Of a stretch of 64,000 bases of DNA, positions 22,431-34,435 are shown piece by piece. The stretch's first letter is position 1; every line of letters begins with the position of its first letter. The stretch comes from Acheta domesticus. Its lineage: Eukaryota; Arthropoda; Insecta; Orthoptera; Gryllidae. Location: contig JAHLJT010009419.1 of the NCBI GenBank assembly GCA_031308135.1, forward strand, positions 182,358,856 to 182,422,855. Direction: 5' to 3'. Below the pieces are notes generated by a model, which was not told the DNA's origin, did not search any database, and worked only from the letters and a program-made list of their open reading frames with translations. The translations under genes were made by a program, and so were the position numbers.

Positions 22431-25240
22431 TCCAAATTGATTTTCCGCAGCATTATATAACTATACTAAGTATATTACTCCGTATATACGTACATATACG
22501 GGAAAGTAAAAACAGACAACAAGAAATCACTAAAAATGCATAGTTGCAAAGTCTATGTGACTTATATTTAAGACTAATGAAGACTCGATTATATAACTTG
22601 TTTGTCTTATTAAAGGAGCTTGGAAAATTTAAACCAACAACAGTCGCCTTCGGAATGTTTTAAATGTTTTTTAAATGTTCCGTGAACAAGTAAAATCTCA
22701 TCATATGACAAACTCAAAGGTTAGTGTGATTTAATATTGGCGAGTGTGCCAATATTAAATCTTTGGAATTCACTCGAAAAACCATAATTGGGGAGGGCGA
22801 TTTCGCAAAAGCCATAAGCAAAAAATACTTTCACTTAAAAATTGTTTAATTAACAAAGCCAATACAGAGAAACTTTAACAATTCACGAGAACTTGGGTTC
22901 ATTTACCTTACAAGAAAGCAAGATGAGGCTGGCGTAATAACGGTTCAAAACTTTTCAAATCTTGTCCTATCTATAGTCTAGGCCGTGTATTAGGGCGCAC
23001 TGGATTCGCAATACGGCAGCTAAAAGGATTTCCAGTCGGAATAGCCAACTTATGAAACAATCATTCTGACCAACTCTCTCGCTTTTGTTTCCTTTGTTGT
23101 CATTTACTTCTCGCGCGGTTGAAGAGTTCACAGTACAATAAAGTTTGTCTCGTTTTTCGTTAAAATTAAACAAGATTTTCATCTAGAAACGAATATTAAC
23201 TCGGTGAACAATTAAACTAAATAAGAGTTATCATTATCAGCAAGTGTGAGCGTGAGTGATGTTAAAGTGCGCCAAGAGCAAATGAAAAACATACATTTAA
23301 AAGTTATCTGTGGTCTTGTGCTAAAAGTTATCTGCTGACTTGTGTTAATAATGATTTTGAGATGGTAGTGTTATCAATTTATTTATGATTTATCTGTCAG
23401 TTAAGATTTACGTTGAAAAAAATAAATTCCAGAATTATTTAAGATTAATAATTTACATGTACATGGCAATCTTTGTGACCTAATTAATTGTTTCTAACAG
23501 CCCTGAGATTTAATATTTATGCGATGCATCCATTTTATTTATTTGCTTAATTAAATTATCTTTCAAAAGTTAGTGATGCTTTAAAAAAGAAGAAATTCAT
23601 AATTAATATAAGTAGTCTTCAGTAAGTTGCCTGTTCTAACCAATGACAGACTTACACCTATTTCTTTTCTTTTAAAACGGGGTATGGTACAAGTTACAGG
23701 GATAGTTATGGTAATAAATAAAACTTTTGATTTTTTAAAAGTTATTTCTTGAAACAGGAGTGTAGTATACTGACAATATAAATGACACAGTAAATAGTTG
23801 CACAATGATATTGCACTCTTGTATTATCAGTTATTGTAACTAAAATACCATAAACTACTCCCTGATTATGCAGTCATTTCGTAGTAAAACCTCTCATTAA
23901 CTTGCTAAATAATTCAAATCAGGATGATAATATTATACTCTAGTTTCCAGTGTACTCCAGTTTTCCAAATGCTCCACTTAGTCCAGTTTTACAAATGCAT
24001 CCCAAAAGGCATCCAAGTAGTAAAAGATTAATATATTTATAACCCCACTTACACACACCCTTGTAGTGCTGTTGGGGATTGTGAAAAAGCTCAAGGTAAG
24101 ACAATGGTTATTTTCACTATTATGTTTATAATGTCAAATAAAATTTCGAAATGCATGTGGGATTTGAGGAGAGAAATGTGGTGCCCACTTGCCCAATACC
24201 AAGTTACAAGTGATGTTGAAGATGTTACTAACAAACGGTTAATAACAGCTACAAAAACGGAAACAATATTAACGTTCCAGAAAATAAAGAAATTTCCATT
24301 CATAAATACAGTCATGTTTCATTTAAAAAAACTAGAATATTTGGTGTGCTGGACTTTGGGTTCTTAATATAATTCCTCAGGAAGTACTCTCTTTTAAAAA
24401 ATATTGTTTCTCTCATTTACAAGGGCATACCTGTCTTCCTTACCACAAATAAAACCAATGTTTTTACTATACGCTTCAAGGAGGTTTGAGAGTCTTGAAA
24501 ATTGAATGTATCATCACCCACAATCTCTGAAGAACAGGTTTCTTATAGAAATACCAAGACGTGCATAAAATATAAATTATGGTACTTCACATTAAATACT
24601 ATAAAATACAGCGATCATTGTATAGATGAATAAAATTCTATAATAACAAAGTAATTAAAATTTTTAAATGATTCTGCACCTAAATTACAATGTATTTTAT
24701 TGGAAATTGCATCCTTCACAAAATTGTCAATATAGAAGCTGGATGAGTACTAGAGGTCTTTTTAGGTGTGGTCAGAGCTTCTTGCTTTCTATGTCTGTTG
24801 ATAATTCATTCAGTAGACTTCACACCCACCTGTAAACATACAGAAAGTTGATTTACTATTAATTATGTATAACTAATGATAATTAATAGTTATAAACAAT
24901 AAATACACCAATAACTATTTTAATTATGAATATTATACCCGTCAGTTTTATAAGATAATATTTAGGAAAAAAATAATAATCTTACCTGTAATAATTTTTT
25001 CCATTTGCGATGTCAGATTCGCGTGATTGACAATACTTGTTCCTCTGAGTAACATTACCCCTTCTTCCATTGTTTTCTTCCACAATCCACAAAATAAATT
25101 TACAATTCCCGTTTGAAGAGAACTTTGAATTCACTTTAACCTTAAAGACAAAGTACTAACAAAAGACCCAGATGTAGTTAGGCTATCCATTATTTTTCAA
25201 TGATAAATAAATTGGGTTCAGAAAAATTAATAATTAATTA
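22431..25240. other. Intergenic AT-rich DNA, no supported gene
   Basis: Only short ORFs with no recognisable domain, for example 24104-24367 (plus) and 22967-23182 (minus). I see no exon, RNA gene or repeat that I can support. Confidence 0.4.
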
Positions 25241-25244
25241 ATTA

Positions 25245-25640
25245 ATTTACCCTTTGCACTTTTAGTGCTGCAGGATTATCCTGCTTAGGGTTAGAGGAGG
25301 TTAGGACTCCTCTTTCAGCCATTTTTCCGGTTTTATCCCCACTTCCAAGGCCCTCTGTACAGAAGAATGTAACGGGTATCTAGTAGATGGTTGTGTCTCT
25401 AGAAGTGGGGTGAAGATGGCGTGGCAAGCGTCATGCTTCAACCGGACACCTTTTTCCCCAACATTTACTGTTAATAAAGCCAGTAAATATTGGTACTCAT
25501 TTGGAAAGAAGGCTGAGTGGACCTAAGGATCGCCCTGAATAGGACATCATCGGATAAAAATCCCCAGCCATGCTTGGATTTGAACCCGGGTCCCTCAGGT
25601 TAGCAAGCGAGTGTCCTAACCACTACGCTGCCACGACCCT
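25245..25640 (-). mobile_element. tRNA-derived SINE (family C)
   Basis: Read on the minus strand, the head at about 25639-25560 has an A-box-like TAGTGGTTAGGACACTCGC and a B-box CGGGTTCAAATCC, i.e. an internal RNA polymerase III promoter. The body continues to an (ATTA)n tail at 25232-25250. The order of boxes and the tail identify a SINE rather than a tRNA gene. Confidence 0.7.
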
Positions 25641-25644
25641 AAAA

Positions 25645-27614
25645 AAAAAATTAATAATAAATATAATAAAATTAATTTTACACAAAAAATACAAAATCGA
25701 AAAATCTAACCTTTACTACTAAAACTTTCTCGACTAACTCCACTATTAGTGATGAAAGCAATTGAAATATAATAAATAAAAACGCGTAGAACTAAATTAA
25801 TACATCTGACGAAATCACTAAATGCAGATTTATGAAAAATAGCAAACCGCAATATGCGAATCGCTAGCAGCAATAGCAAACTAACAGAGCACAATCCACA
25901 TGAATGGCTTGAATGTTGGCGGAATCTACGGAAGTAGCCATTTTTTTATTGCACACTTAAATTTTAAAAAATGTCCCTACCCCGTAAACGTAATATATGT
26001 AGGGTAATTGTGTGAAGGTTGGCAACGGCATGAGCCAACACAAAACGAAACGAAACTACCCTAAATCGAGTATGAATACATGTTCTCATCCGACAGTGGC
26101 ATTTTTCAAAAGTTGTCACATTAGCTGGTCTTTTTAGCTGGCCACAACTATAAATGTGCAACCAAGTAGGTAGCATGGCATCAGGAGAACCTGGGCAGTT
26201 GCTATCAGCGGCTTCTAAAAAGAGTGTGGTTATTAAAGTGCGTGGAGGAGTAAGCTTTTTGAAGTACTTGAAGAAAGTAACGTGATAATGTTAATTTAAT
26301 AGATTGAGTTTTTGAACAATACATTTTTCAGTGACATTTAAATACTTTGAGAGAAATAATGACTTGACTTTAGTTTGTTGGAGTTTCCCATCTCAGAAGA
26401 AAATATTGTGATTGTTGTGAAATTTTAAGATCTGAATGACCTGGTTCAAAATTACCATTGTTATAAAAGGATTAAACAAACTGTTGAAATTATCGAAAAT
26501 GTAAGTCTTCTTGGAATAATATTTGGTTACGTGGTAGTATTGAGATGAGGCAATTGTTTTATTGGCATGCAAGATCATGAGCTACCAATGATATAATCAC
26601 AAACACGATATTATATTCCAGAACTACATACATAGAAAGTCTTGTTTACGTACAATGTTAGTTACTGTGTAGGGCGGTGTTTGCTCACAAGAGTTTTTAC
26701 CATTGACACTGTTCTTTGAATAGATTATATAGGGGCACGACATAATCTTTTAAAAAGTGAAAACCTTAGACAAAATTGTTTCCATTGTGAAACTGTTTAC
26801 TTGCAATATTTCCCTCAGAATTTAATATATTCATTCTCAGAATTTAAATATTCTTAGATTTTAACAATTGAAGTAATAATTTAATTGTCAATTTAAGCAA
26901 ATGACGACCGAAAAATATTTGGAGGGTTGATCAACCTGAAAACCTGTGAAACCGTTTCTCAGAAGTCAGCATCTTTCTCTTAAAATCATTTCAAAACGAT
27001 GGATAATGATGAGGCCGGTTGATAAAATGCAACAGAGGACATAAGGACGAGTTCTGCAATACTTGTAATATCATCTAATTGCAAGTCAGAAGTCAATTAA
27101 AAGTTTGGTGAGTTGTACCCGCCTAAACCTGTTCAGTATGTTCTTACTTCTAGTGATCATACATCGAATAAGCAGATTATTTTTTCATTTAATGGAAGTC
27201 AGATTACCAGTATTCTGTCTTCAAGTAAAGTGTGTTTCATACAAATATCAGGCAATCGTTCCTTTATCATAAAAATGTAGTTAATTTGTAAAACGAACAA
27301 TAGTGTGAATGTATACTTATTTTTATAATCATACACGCGCTCAACAAAAAGCTCCATTTATAAAGACGCAAAACATATTCGATCAATTGTCAAGTTACGT
27401 AAGTTTATTTTTTTCCCATATTCATAAAACATTTCAATTTTTATAGATCGACTATCTCATCCTAGATAGAACGTTGAAACCTAAAAAGTTCTGGGTAATA
27501 TTAGATGAAAAAATTCGTCAGTACGATTAATCAATTTGTTCTAAAGCTTTAGGTGAAGCTAAGGTTAAGAGGTAAATATAATACAAAGGTAAATATGTTA
27601 TGCTAATTAGTTAA
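25645..27614. other. Intergenic AT-rich DNA, no supported gene
   Basis: Nothing recognisable in either strand. Confidence 0.4.
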
Positions 27615-27962
27615 AATATGAGACCAACCGGCCCGGAACGACAGAGATTGCTAAGTGCATTGGCAATCTCAGTTCGACGGATCGCGGTCTCGAGTCCCGC
27701 ATAGGCATGATTGTTTACTTGTGTGATATGCCACGGTAGGCTCTCCCACCCGCTTAAATCATCTTTAAAATCATACACGTTCAGTTAAGGTCTGCTTAGA
27801 TGGCTCGGGATCTTGCGGCAAAGACGAGTCGCACGTTGAACTTGGGAGTGACATTCCACGATCCCGTATGTTGTGACATAGAGGAAGGATAAAGGTTAAC
27901 TGGAAATACATGGTGATAGATCCCCTTACATTTCTCGTTAACTCTTCTCCTTGCTCCTTTCT
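27615..27962 (+). mobile_element. tRNA-derived SINE (family B), copy 1
   Basis: Head with GGATCGCGGTCTCGAGTCCCGC (degenerate B box), followed by a body that resembles the sequence at 60266-60700 (GATATGCCACGG versus GAAATGGCATGG). Borders are approximate. Confidence 0.5.
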
Positions 27963-28027
27963 AGACCGTTACAAACGTTTAGGATACTTAGAGAGGTTAA
28001 AAACGATCCCTTTTTGCAAATGAACAT

Positions 28028-28592
28028 ATGCTGGGAAATTTGACAAAACGAAACGACATTTGCTCCTGATTGTCAGACAACTCGCGCAGTGATGTCCAGC
28101 AAGTCACGATCTGGTCAGGGGCGGCTACTCCTTAAGGACTCCATGGTGGCGCCCTTCTCAGAAAAATCAATTACGGGAGAAAGTTTCAGAATGTATTTAA
28201 CTTACTTTTCATACATTCATAAATTACTGATTTGTTTACTACAAATATTTAAAAAATCTGTTATTTTCTTGATCGTTATTGCACTTTCCCTTATCATCGC
28301 AAAAGCTGTCTTAGACAAGGATTAAAATCCATTTATTTGCCAATCTATCTTACACTGTATGCTGTAGTGTGATCTCGTTCAAGAATTGTTCGAAAGAGAC
28401 AAAATGTATGCCATTGTTTGAATACACAGGCCGCCCCTCCAAATTCACAACCCTCGGCCGCCATAGGTTCCGAAGCTGACCGAATCCTCGGAGTATTCGT
28501 TTGTCTGCTGAACACCACTGCATAGCGAGTTGCCTAACAATCAGGGGCAAACTGTCGCATCTGTAATTTAGTTGCACCAAATTTCCCACCAT
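28028..28592. repeat. Inverted repeat (foldback) with about 90-bp arms
   Basis: 28028-28115 and 28500-28592 are imperfect reverse complements (shared GGGAAATTTG, CTCCTGATTGT-GACAACTCGC, AGTGATGT-CAGCA). The interior has no recognised gene. Possibly a non-autonomous DNA transposon. Confidence 0.5.
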
Positions 28593-28607
28593 ATCAGGAG
28601 CATACGT

Positions 28608-29062
28608 AACAAACGGATATTGTCCACTGGAGAGGAAAATTAAGTTTGATATGAAAATGTGTAGTTTTAATCCGTTCTACACGTTCCTGCATTCAGATGT
28701 CTTCAAAACGCATTTAAAAACATTAAATTAAACCAGTCTTGAAGAAATCTGTAAGCAGAAGCGTGTAGAGCGTATTAAAAACTACAATACACATAATATT
28801 TTGCTCAGAAAATTTTTATGTTTCTAGATGAAAGTTCTGCTGTAATGTAAATGAAACTACACAAAAGTTTTTGCCAAATGGAATTGTTTGCTGCAATTTT
28901 TAATTATATTGAAAGTATTATAGTAAGCAATTCCATTTGGCAATAACTTCTGTGTATTTTTATTTATATTACAGCAGAACTTTCATCTAGAAACGTATTA
29001 AAAACTATACAATTTCATATCAAATTTTTTCCACCAGTAAACAATATCCGTTTTGATTAATT
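28608..29062. repeat. Foldback element with nested arms
   Basis: Outer arms 28608-28690 and 28990-29062 are reverse complements (AACGGATATTGT, TTTGATATGAAA, TAGTTTTAAT). Inner arms 28825-28888 and 28930-28994 (TAGATGAAAGTTCTGCTGTA, TTGCCAAATGGAATTG) form a strong hairpin with a loop of about 45 bp. Confidence 0.65.
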
Positions 29063-29713
29063 GCTCTTTGTATATTAATTAGCAAAACGTGACCATCTTC
29101 GACCCTCAAGAACTAGAAATTTGGAACAATTGTTTCTGAGAAAGCTGTCTATGGCTCAGTTTAAACAGCTGGGGATACTAGCGAAAATCTGATTTTAAGC
29201 GGAGTGCGATGTTTATTTGTTCACTGACGTCTGACCTGAGCTCTACTTGCACCTGTAGTGCCCATCATAACGAAAGAAATTTGAAATATAGGATTGGATA
29301 GGCATTAGGTAAGTACACGACCCATTAATATTACGAATTTGACGTGACAAATTTTCATGACGATGCTCCGGCCTGTGCTATTCTCATAAAACCTCCTTGT
29401 GCCTGTTCAACGCACAATGTTCAACGCATTTTATGCAAAAGTAACTTTTTTATTCAATTAAAACGCCATTCTCAATAGAACTACGAAACAGAATCTCTTC
29501 ATTTCCGATATTCGTTCTTTGTTTTCATTCACTGCCCTCGTGACGTCGAAGTCAATTCGTTACAACAATAGATAAGATACCAAGAATCTCCGTCCAAACC
29601 GCAATAAGAAAAAAGATTTGCACCAGCCGGGCGCAAGCAGCAACACAATATAAATTAAGTTGGCCACCCTGCACTATGATAGACAAGTGCATTTCGCACC
29701 TCCAGACTTGCTT

Positions 29714-30262
29714 GACCGGGAGAGATGGCTTAGGGCATCAATTGCTGTCACTACAGTGCCTCTGTCTGGGAAGTCGTAGGTTCTAGTCCCGATAGTGACA
29801 GGATTTTCGACACTAGCTACATAGTTAGGTTGCGTTCAATCGCTGTCTGGAGGAGAATTGTACCGGTCGGCTGCTCCGATCGGTAGTTTTCTGTGATTCC
29901 TTTGATAAATATCAAGCGCATGTCGGAGCTGTACCCTAACAAATGAGCCACGGACCACGCCCGATCTTTCCTTCCTCTTCCTTGTTCTATTCTTTCCCCT
30001 TACTTACACACACATACACATACACACGCGCACACAGCACTACACTATCACACATTCCGAGAGACCAGCTGGGAGTTTAGAGCTTGTCCCGGCTGAGGCG
30101 GTGCTCCGCTGATGGGAGACATCTGGTTGGGGAAAACCCCGCTAGCCGGAGGTCAATTGGCGCCGGATATCACCATCCAGCAAAGAAAGATCATCGCAAC
30201 CATCCAAAGAAAATGCATGCACTGCACTTACAGGAATAATGACCCGAAATAATTGATCAAGA
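29714..30262 (+). mobile_element. tRNA-derived SINE (family A), diverged copy
   Basis: Head ACCGGGAGAGATGGCTTAGGGCATC (A box) and GGTTCTAGTCCC (B box), then the body shared with the copies at 39346, 40632, 42805 and 59307: GACAGGATTTTCGACACTAG, GTCTGGAGGAGAATT, GATCGGTAGTTTTC, GAGCTTGTCCCGGCTG, GGCGCCGGAT. The end is marked by ACAGGAATAATGA near 30240. Confidence 0.75.
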
Positions 30263-30878
30263 ATCAGATTTCACAAGTACACCCTAAAGGCCACTCTACA
30301 ATAGCCCGCCAACGGGAACGGACACGCAAAGTGTGTGCGCTTCACAATGAACGTCAACGGGAAGAAGAATAGCGCTATGAACCTGTAGCGGCAAAAAAGA
30401 TAACTTTAAGAAAGAGTTCCCGAAACCAAAGCACGTGTATAGCTACGCTGCTCTGTTCACTTTGATTTGCCATCTACCTTGTATTGTGGTGCAACCGTGC
30501 CGCTCCGGAGGATACTGGAGCGGTTGGCAGGGGCCACAAACGTGGTGGCAGAATACACTAATTTAATATTACATAACTTAAATATTTTACAAACTTTACA
30601 AATTAACGTGAAAATTTCACGGTGCGCGCTTTCGTAGAACTCCACTTCACCACACACCACTTCACCACATTGTTGATCACTAAGCCGTAATGTCTTTCTA
30701 TATCCTCTACTTCACAATACCAATACATTGCAATCCACTACACTTTACTGCACGTCACTGCTCATAAATAATATTAATAATGATAATAATAATATCAAAG
30801 GTTTTGATTCTGTTAAAAGTAAAAAAACGGATTTTCTGCGATTTTTTCTTATTTTTGTGGCATGGTTGTTGTTTCTGG

Positions 30879-33361
30879 GAGTGGGGAAGCGCAGAACGGC
30901 GATGAGCGAAGTGATCAAGTGGTGGGTGGCGTGCAAGACGGGTGTGAAGCCCTGCAATAAAGCTTAACATTATAAACTAATTGCAATAACTACTATTGTG
31001 GGCGTGGGGAGGGGCAGGGCGGCGATGCGCGAGGTGATCAAGCGGTGGGTGGCGTGCAAGACGGGTGTTAAGCCCTGCAATAAAGCTTAACATTATAAAC
31101 TAATTGCAATAACTACTATTGTGGGCGTGGGGAGGGGCAGGGCGGCGATGAGCGAGGTGATCAAGCGGTGGGTGGCGTGCAAGACGGGTGTGAAGCCCTG
31201 CAATAAACCTTAACATTATAAACTAATTGCAATAACTACTATTGTGGGCGTGGGGAGGGGCAGGGCGGCGATGCGCGAGGTGATCAAGCGGTGGGTGGCG
31301 TGCAAGACGGGTGTTAAGCCCTGCAATAAAGCTTAACATTATAAACTAATTGCAATTACTACTATTGTGGGCGTGGGGAGGGGCAGGGCGGCGATGAGCG
31401 AGGTGATCAAGCGGTGGGTGGCGTGCAAGACGGGCGTGGAGCCCTGCAATAAAGCTTAACATTATAAACTAATTGCAATAACTACTATTGTGGGCGTGGG
31501 GAGGGGCAGGGCGGCGATGCGCGAGGTGATCAAGCGGTGGGTGGCGTGCAAGACGGGCGTGGAGCCCTGCAACAAAGCTTAACATTATAAACTAATCGCA
31601 TAAACTAGTATTGTGGGCGTGGGGAGGGGCAGGGCGGCGATGAGCGAGGTGATCAAGCGGTGGGTGGCGTGCAAGACGGGTGTGAAGTCCTGCAATAAAG
31701 CTTAACATTATAAACTAATTGCAATAACTACTATTGTGGGCGTGGGGAGGGGCAGGGCGGCGATGCGCGAGGTGATCAAGCGGTGGGTGGCGTGCAAGAC
31801 GGGTGTTAAGCCCTGCAATAAAGCTTAACATTATAAACTAATTGCAATAACTACTATTGTGGGCGTGGGGAGGGGCAGGGCGGCGATGAGCGAGGTGATC
31901 AAGCGGTGGGTGGCGTGCAAGACGGGTGTGAAGCCCTGCAATAAAGATTAACATTATAAACTAATTGCAATAACTACTATTGTGGGCGTGGGGAGGGGCA
32001 GGGCGGCGATGCGCGAGGTGATCAAGCGGTGGGTGGCGTGCAAGACGGGTGTTAAGCCCTGCAATAAAGCTTAACATTATAAACTAATTGCAATAACTAC
32101 TATTGTGGGCGTGGGGAGGGGCAGGGCGGCGATGAGCGAGGTGATCAAGCGGTGGGTGGCGTGCAAGACGGGCGTGGAGCCCTGCAATAAAGCTTAACAT
32201 TATAAACTAATTGCAATAACTACTATTGTGGGCGTGGGGAGGGGCAGGGCGGCGATGAGCGAGGTGATCAAGCGGTGGGTGGCGTGCAAGACGGGCGTGG
32301 AGCCCTGCAATAAAGCTTAACATTATAAACTAATCGCATAAACTAGTATTGTGGGCGTGGGGAGGGGCAGGGCGGCGATGAGCGAGGTGATCAAGCGGTG
32401 GGTGGCGTGCAAGACGGGCGTGGAGCCCTGCAATAAAGCTTAACATTATAAACTAATTGCAATAACTACTATTGTGGGCGTGGGGAGGGGCAGGGCGGCG
32501 ATGCGCGAGGTGATCAAGCGGTTGGTGGCGTGCAAGACGGGTGTTAAGCCCTGCAATAAAGCTTAACATTATAAACTAATTGCAATAACTACTATTGTGG
32601 GCGTGGGGATGGGCAGGGCGGCGATGCGCGAGGTGATCAAGCGGTGGGTGGCGTGCAAGACGGGTGTGAAGCCCTGCAATAAACCTTAACATTATAAACT
32701 AATTGCAATTACTACTATTGTGGGCGTGGGGAGGGGCAGGGCGGCGATGAGCGAGGTGATCAAGCGGTGGGTGGCGTGCAAGACGGGTGTGAAGCCCTGC
32801 AATAAAGCTTAACATTATAAACTAATTGCAATAACTACTATTGTGGGCGTGGGGAGGGGCAGGGCGGCGATGAGCGAGGTGATCAAGTGGTGGGTGGCGT
32901 GCAAGACGGGTGTGAAGCCCTGCAATAAAGCTTAACATTATAAACTAATTGCAATAACTACTATTGTGGGCGTGGGGAGGGGCAGGGCGGCGATGAGCGA
33001 GGTGATCAAGCGGTGGGTGGCGTGCAAGACGGGTGTGAAGCCCTGCAATAAACCTTAACATTATAAACTAATTGCAATAACTACTATTGTGGGCGTGGGG
33101 AGGGGCAGGGCGGCGATGCGCGAGGTGATCAAGCGGTGGGTGGCGTGCAAGACGGGTGTTAAGCCCTGCAATAAAGCTTAACATTATAAACTAATTGCAA
33201 TAACTACTATTGTGGGCGTGGGGAGGGGCAGGGCGGCGATGAGCGAGGTGATCAAGCGGTGGGTGGCGTGCAAGACGGGCGTGGAGCCCTGCAATAAAGC
33301 TTAACATTATAAACTAATTGCAATAACTACTATTGTGGGCGTGGGGAGGGGCAGGGCGGCG
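30879..33361 (+). repeat. 123-bp tandem array built from the SPEF2 first coding exon
   Basis: Start codons recur at exactly 123-bp steps: 30902, 31025, 31148 and so on to 33239, and the 21st is the start of the real SPEF2 exon at 33362. Each unit has a GC-rich half (GTGGGCGTGGGGAGGGG..., ATG and the first 17 SPEF2 codons) and an AT-rich half (TGCAATAAAGCTTAACATTATAAAC...). In each unit the copied reading frame runs 21 codons and ends at TAA, just after an AATAAA hexamer. The second codon is AGC in 13 units and CGC in 8, alternating strictly over units 1-10. Unit 1 (30879-31001) is the most diverged. No splice donor from exon 1 is copied, because the copy stops after codon 17. Confidence 0.95.
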
Positions 33362-33615
33362 ATGAGCGAGGTGATCAAGCGGTGGGTGGCGTGCAAGACG
33401 GGCGTGGAGCCCGACCTGGAGCCGCGCGCGCTGCGCCGCCTGCTGGCCGACGGGACGCTGCTGGCGCGCCTGCTGCACTCGTACTTCGTGGTGGACGCCG
33501 AGCTGCGCCAGCAGGTGCAGGCCAGCGCCGACCCCGAGCGCCGGCGCAGGAACTGGGCTGTGCTGCGCCGCTGGCTGCTGCTCGTCGGCCTCGAGCTCAC
33601 CGACGACGTCATCAA
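33362..33615 (+). CDS. SPEF2: SPEF2 exon 1: CH-like domain, N-terminal part
   Basis: ATG at 33362 with GCGGCGATGA context. The first residues (MSE then IKRWV) match the MSE-I---W start of SPEF2 proteins. Residues 1-85 carry a calponin-homology-like helix set (LADGTLLARLLHSY about residues 29-42; NWAVLRRWLLLVGLEL about residues 63-78). Donor: ATCAA then GTGCGT at 33616, phase 2. The first 17 codons are those copied in the upstream 123-bp array, so earlier ATGs exist, but each is closed by a stop; this ATG is the only one continuing into the domain. Confidence 0.88.
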
Positions 33616-33641
33616 GTGCGTCCGTCGCTTTCACACTAACA

Positions 33642-34007
33642 CTCTCTCAGTCTGAATCAGTGAAAAACTACTGATTGACAGTGACTATTCACTGATGGCG
33701 TCAGTTACAACCCTGCCATTACTGAACAAATCAGTGAAAATCGGGCCCACTTTTTAAATCAGTGAAACTTCACTTTTGAATCAGTGAAATATTTGAAAAC
33801 AGTGGCACGTGAACGACTGAACGATCGTGGTGGAATGGTGGCGCGTCACTTTCACCAATGACGACCAGTGAAATGCTGGCGGTCATTGCGAAAAGGTTCG
33901 CATATTCGCTGATTGTCAGCAAAACTAGACATTTCGACTGAAGTTATCAGTGGCTTTGGCTCTCACTAATTGAATCAGTGACAATTTCACTGATTCAGAT
34001 TCAGAAA
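33642..34007. mobile_element. MITE family M1 (CAGTGA-rich), copy 1, in intron 1
   Basis: About 370 bp with imperfect terminal inverted repeats: it begins CTCTCAGTCTGAATCAGTGA and ends in TTTCACTGATTCAGATTCAG. The interior repeats the motif AATCAGTGAA many times in both orientations. A diverged copy occupies 57387-57772. Starts 26 bp after the exon 1 donor. A target duplication is not clear. Confidence 0.75.
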
Positions 34008-34435
34008 GCACGCAACACTCACCATGCTGGATACTGGGATTGAGATGAAATTTTAGCAGCTTGTTCAGCGCCTTTCGAAACCTCTACACACAAATTTGTA
34101 CGTGCTGTGAAGCATTGCAAGTAGTGTTTTTTCGACAATTACTCTTGAGATCTTTGCTGGCCTTACCGCCTGTGGAAGGGCGAAAATCGCTGTTCGCCGC
34201 CGACAGTGGCGGCGCGGTGTGCGAGAAACGACCGCAGAACCAGCGGCGAGCAGCGATTTTCTCCCTTCCACAGGCGATAAGGTCATGAAAGGTCTCACTA
34301 CTAATTGTCGCAAAAACACTACTAGCATTGCTTCAGAGCACGTAAAAATTTGTATGTAAGGGTTTTGAAACGTGCTGAACAAGCTGGTAAAATTTCATGT
34401 CAATCCCTGTATCCAGCACGGTGAGGGTTGCGTGT
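34008..34435. mobile_element. Long-arm foldback element, intron 1
   Basis: 428 bp in which almost the whole length pairs with itself. The left arm begins CACGCAACACTCACCATGCT and the right arm, read in reverse complement, begins CACGCAACCCTCACCGTGCT. Arms of about 190 bp flank a short GC-rich centre near 34200-34235. It abuts MITE copy M1 directly. Confidence 0.85.

Noticed and set aside
22218..22453. ORFs with TDG/RQTD or VRPSV peptide repeats
   Set aside because: They translate the GACGGACA microsatellite.
30745..30970. ORFs on both strands around array unit 1 and similar minus ORFs through the array
   Set aside because: They are translations of the complementary strand of the SPEF2 exon copies or of adjacent low-complexity sequence.
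30879..33361. Tandem array as CRISPR
   Set aside because: Units are 123 bp with no unique spacers, lie in an animal genome, and copy a host exon.
33307..33634. Long minus-strand and alternative-frame ORFs over SPEF2 exon 1
   Set aside because: GC-rich exons have few stops in any frame; only the plus frame from 33362 matches SPEF2 and fits the splice phases.
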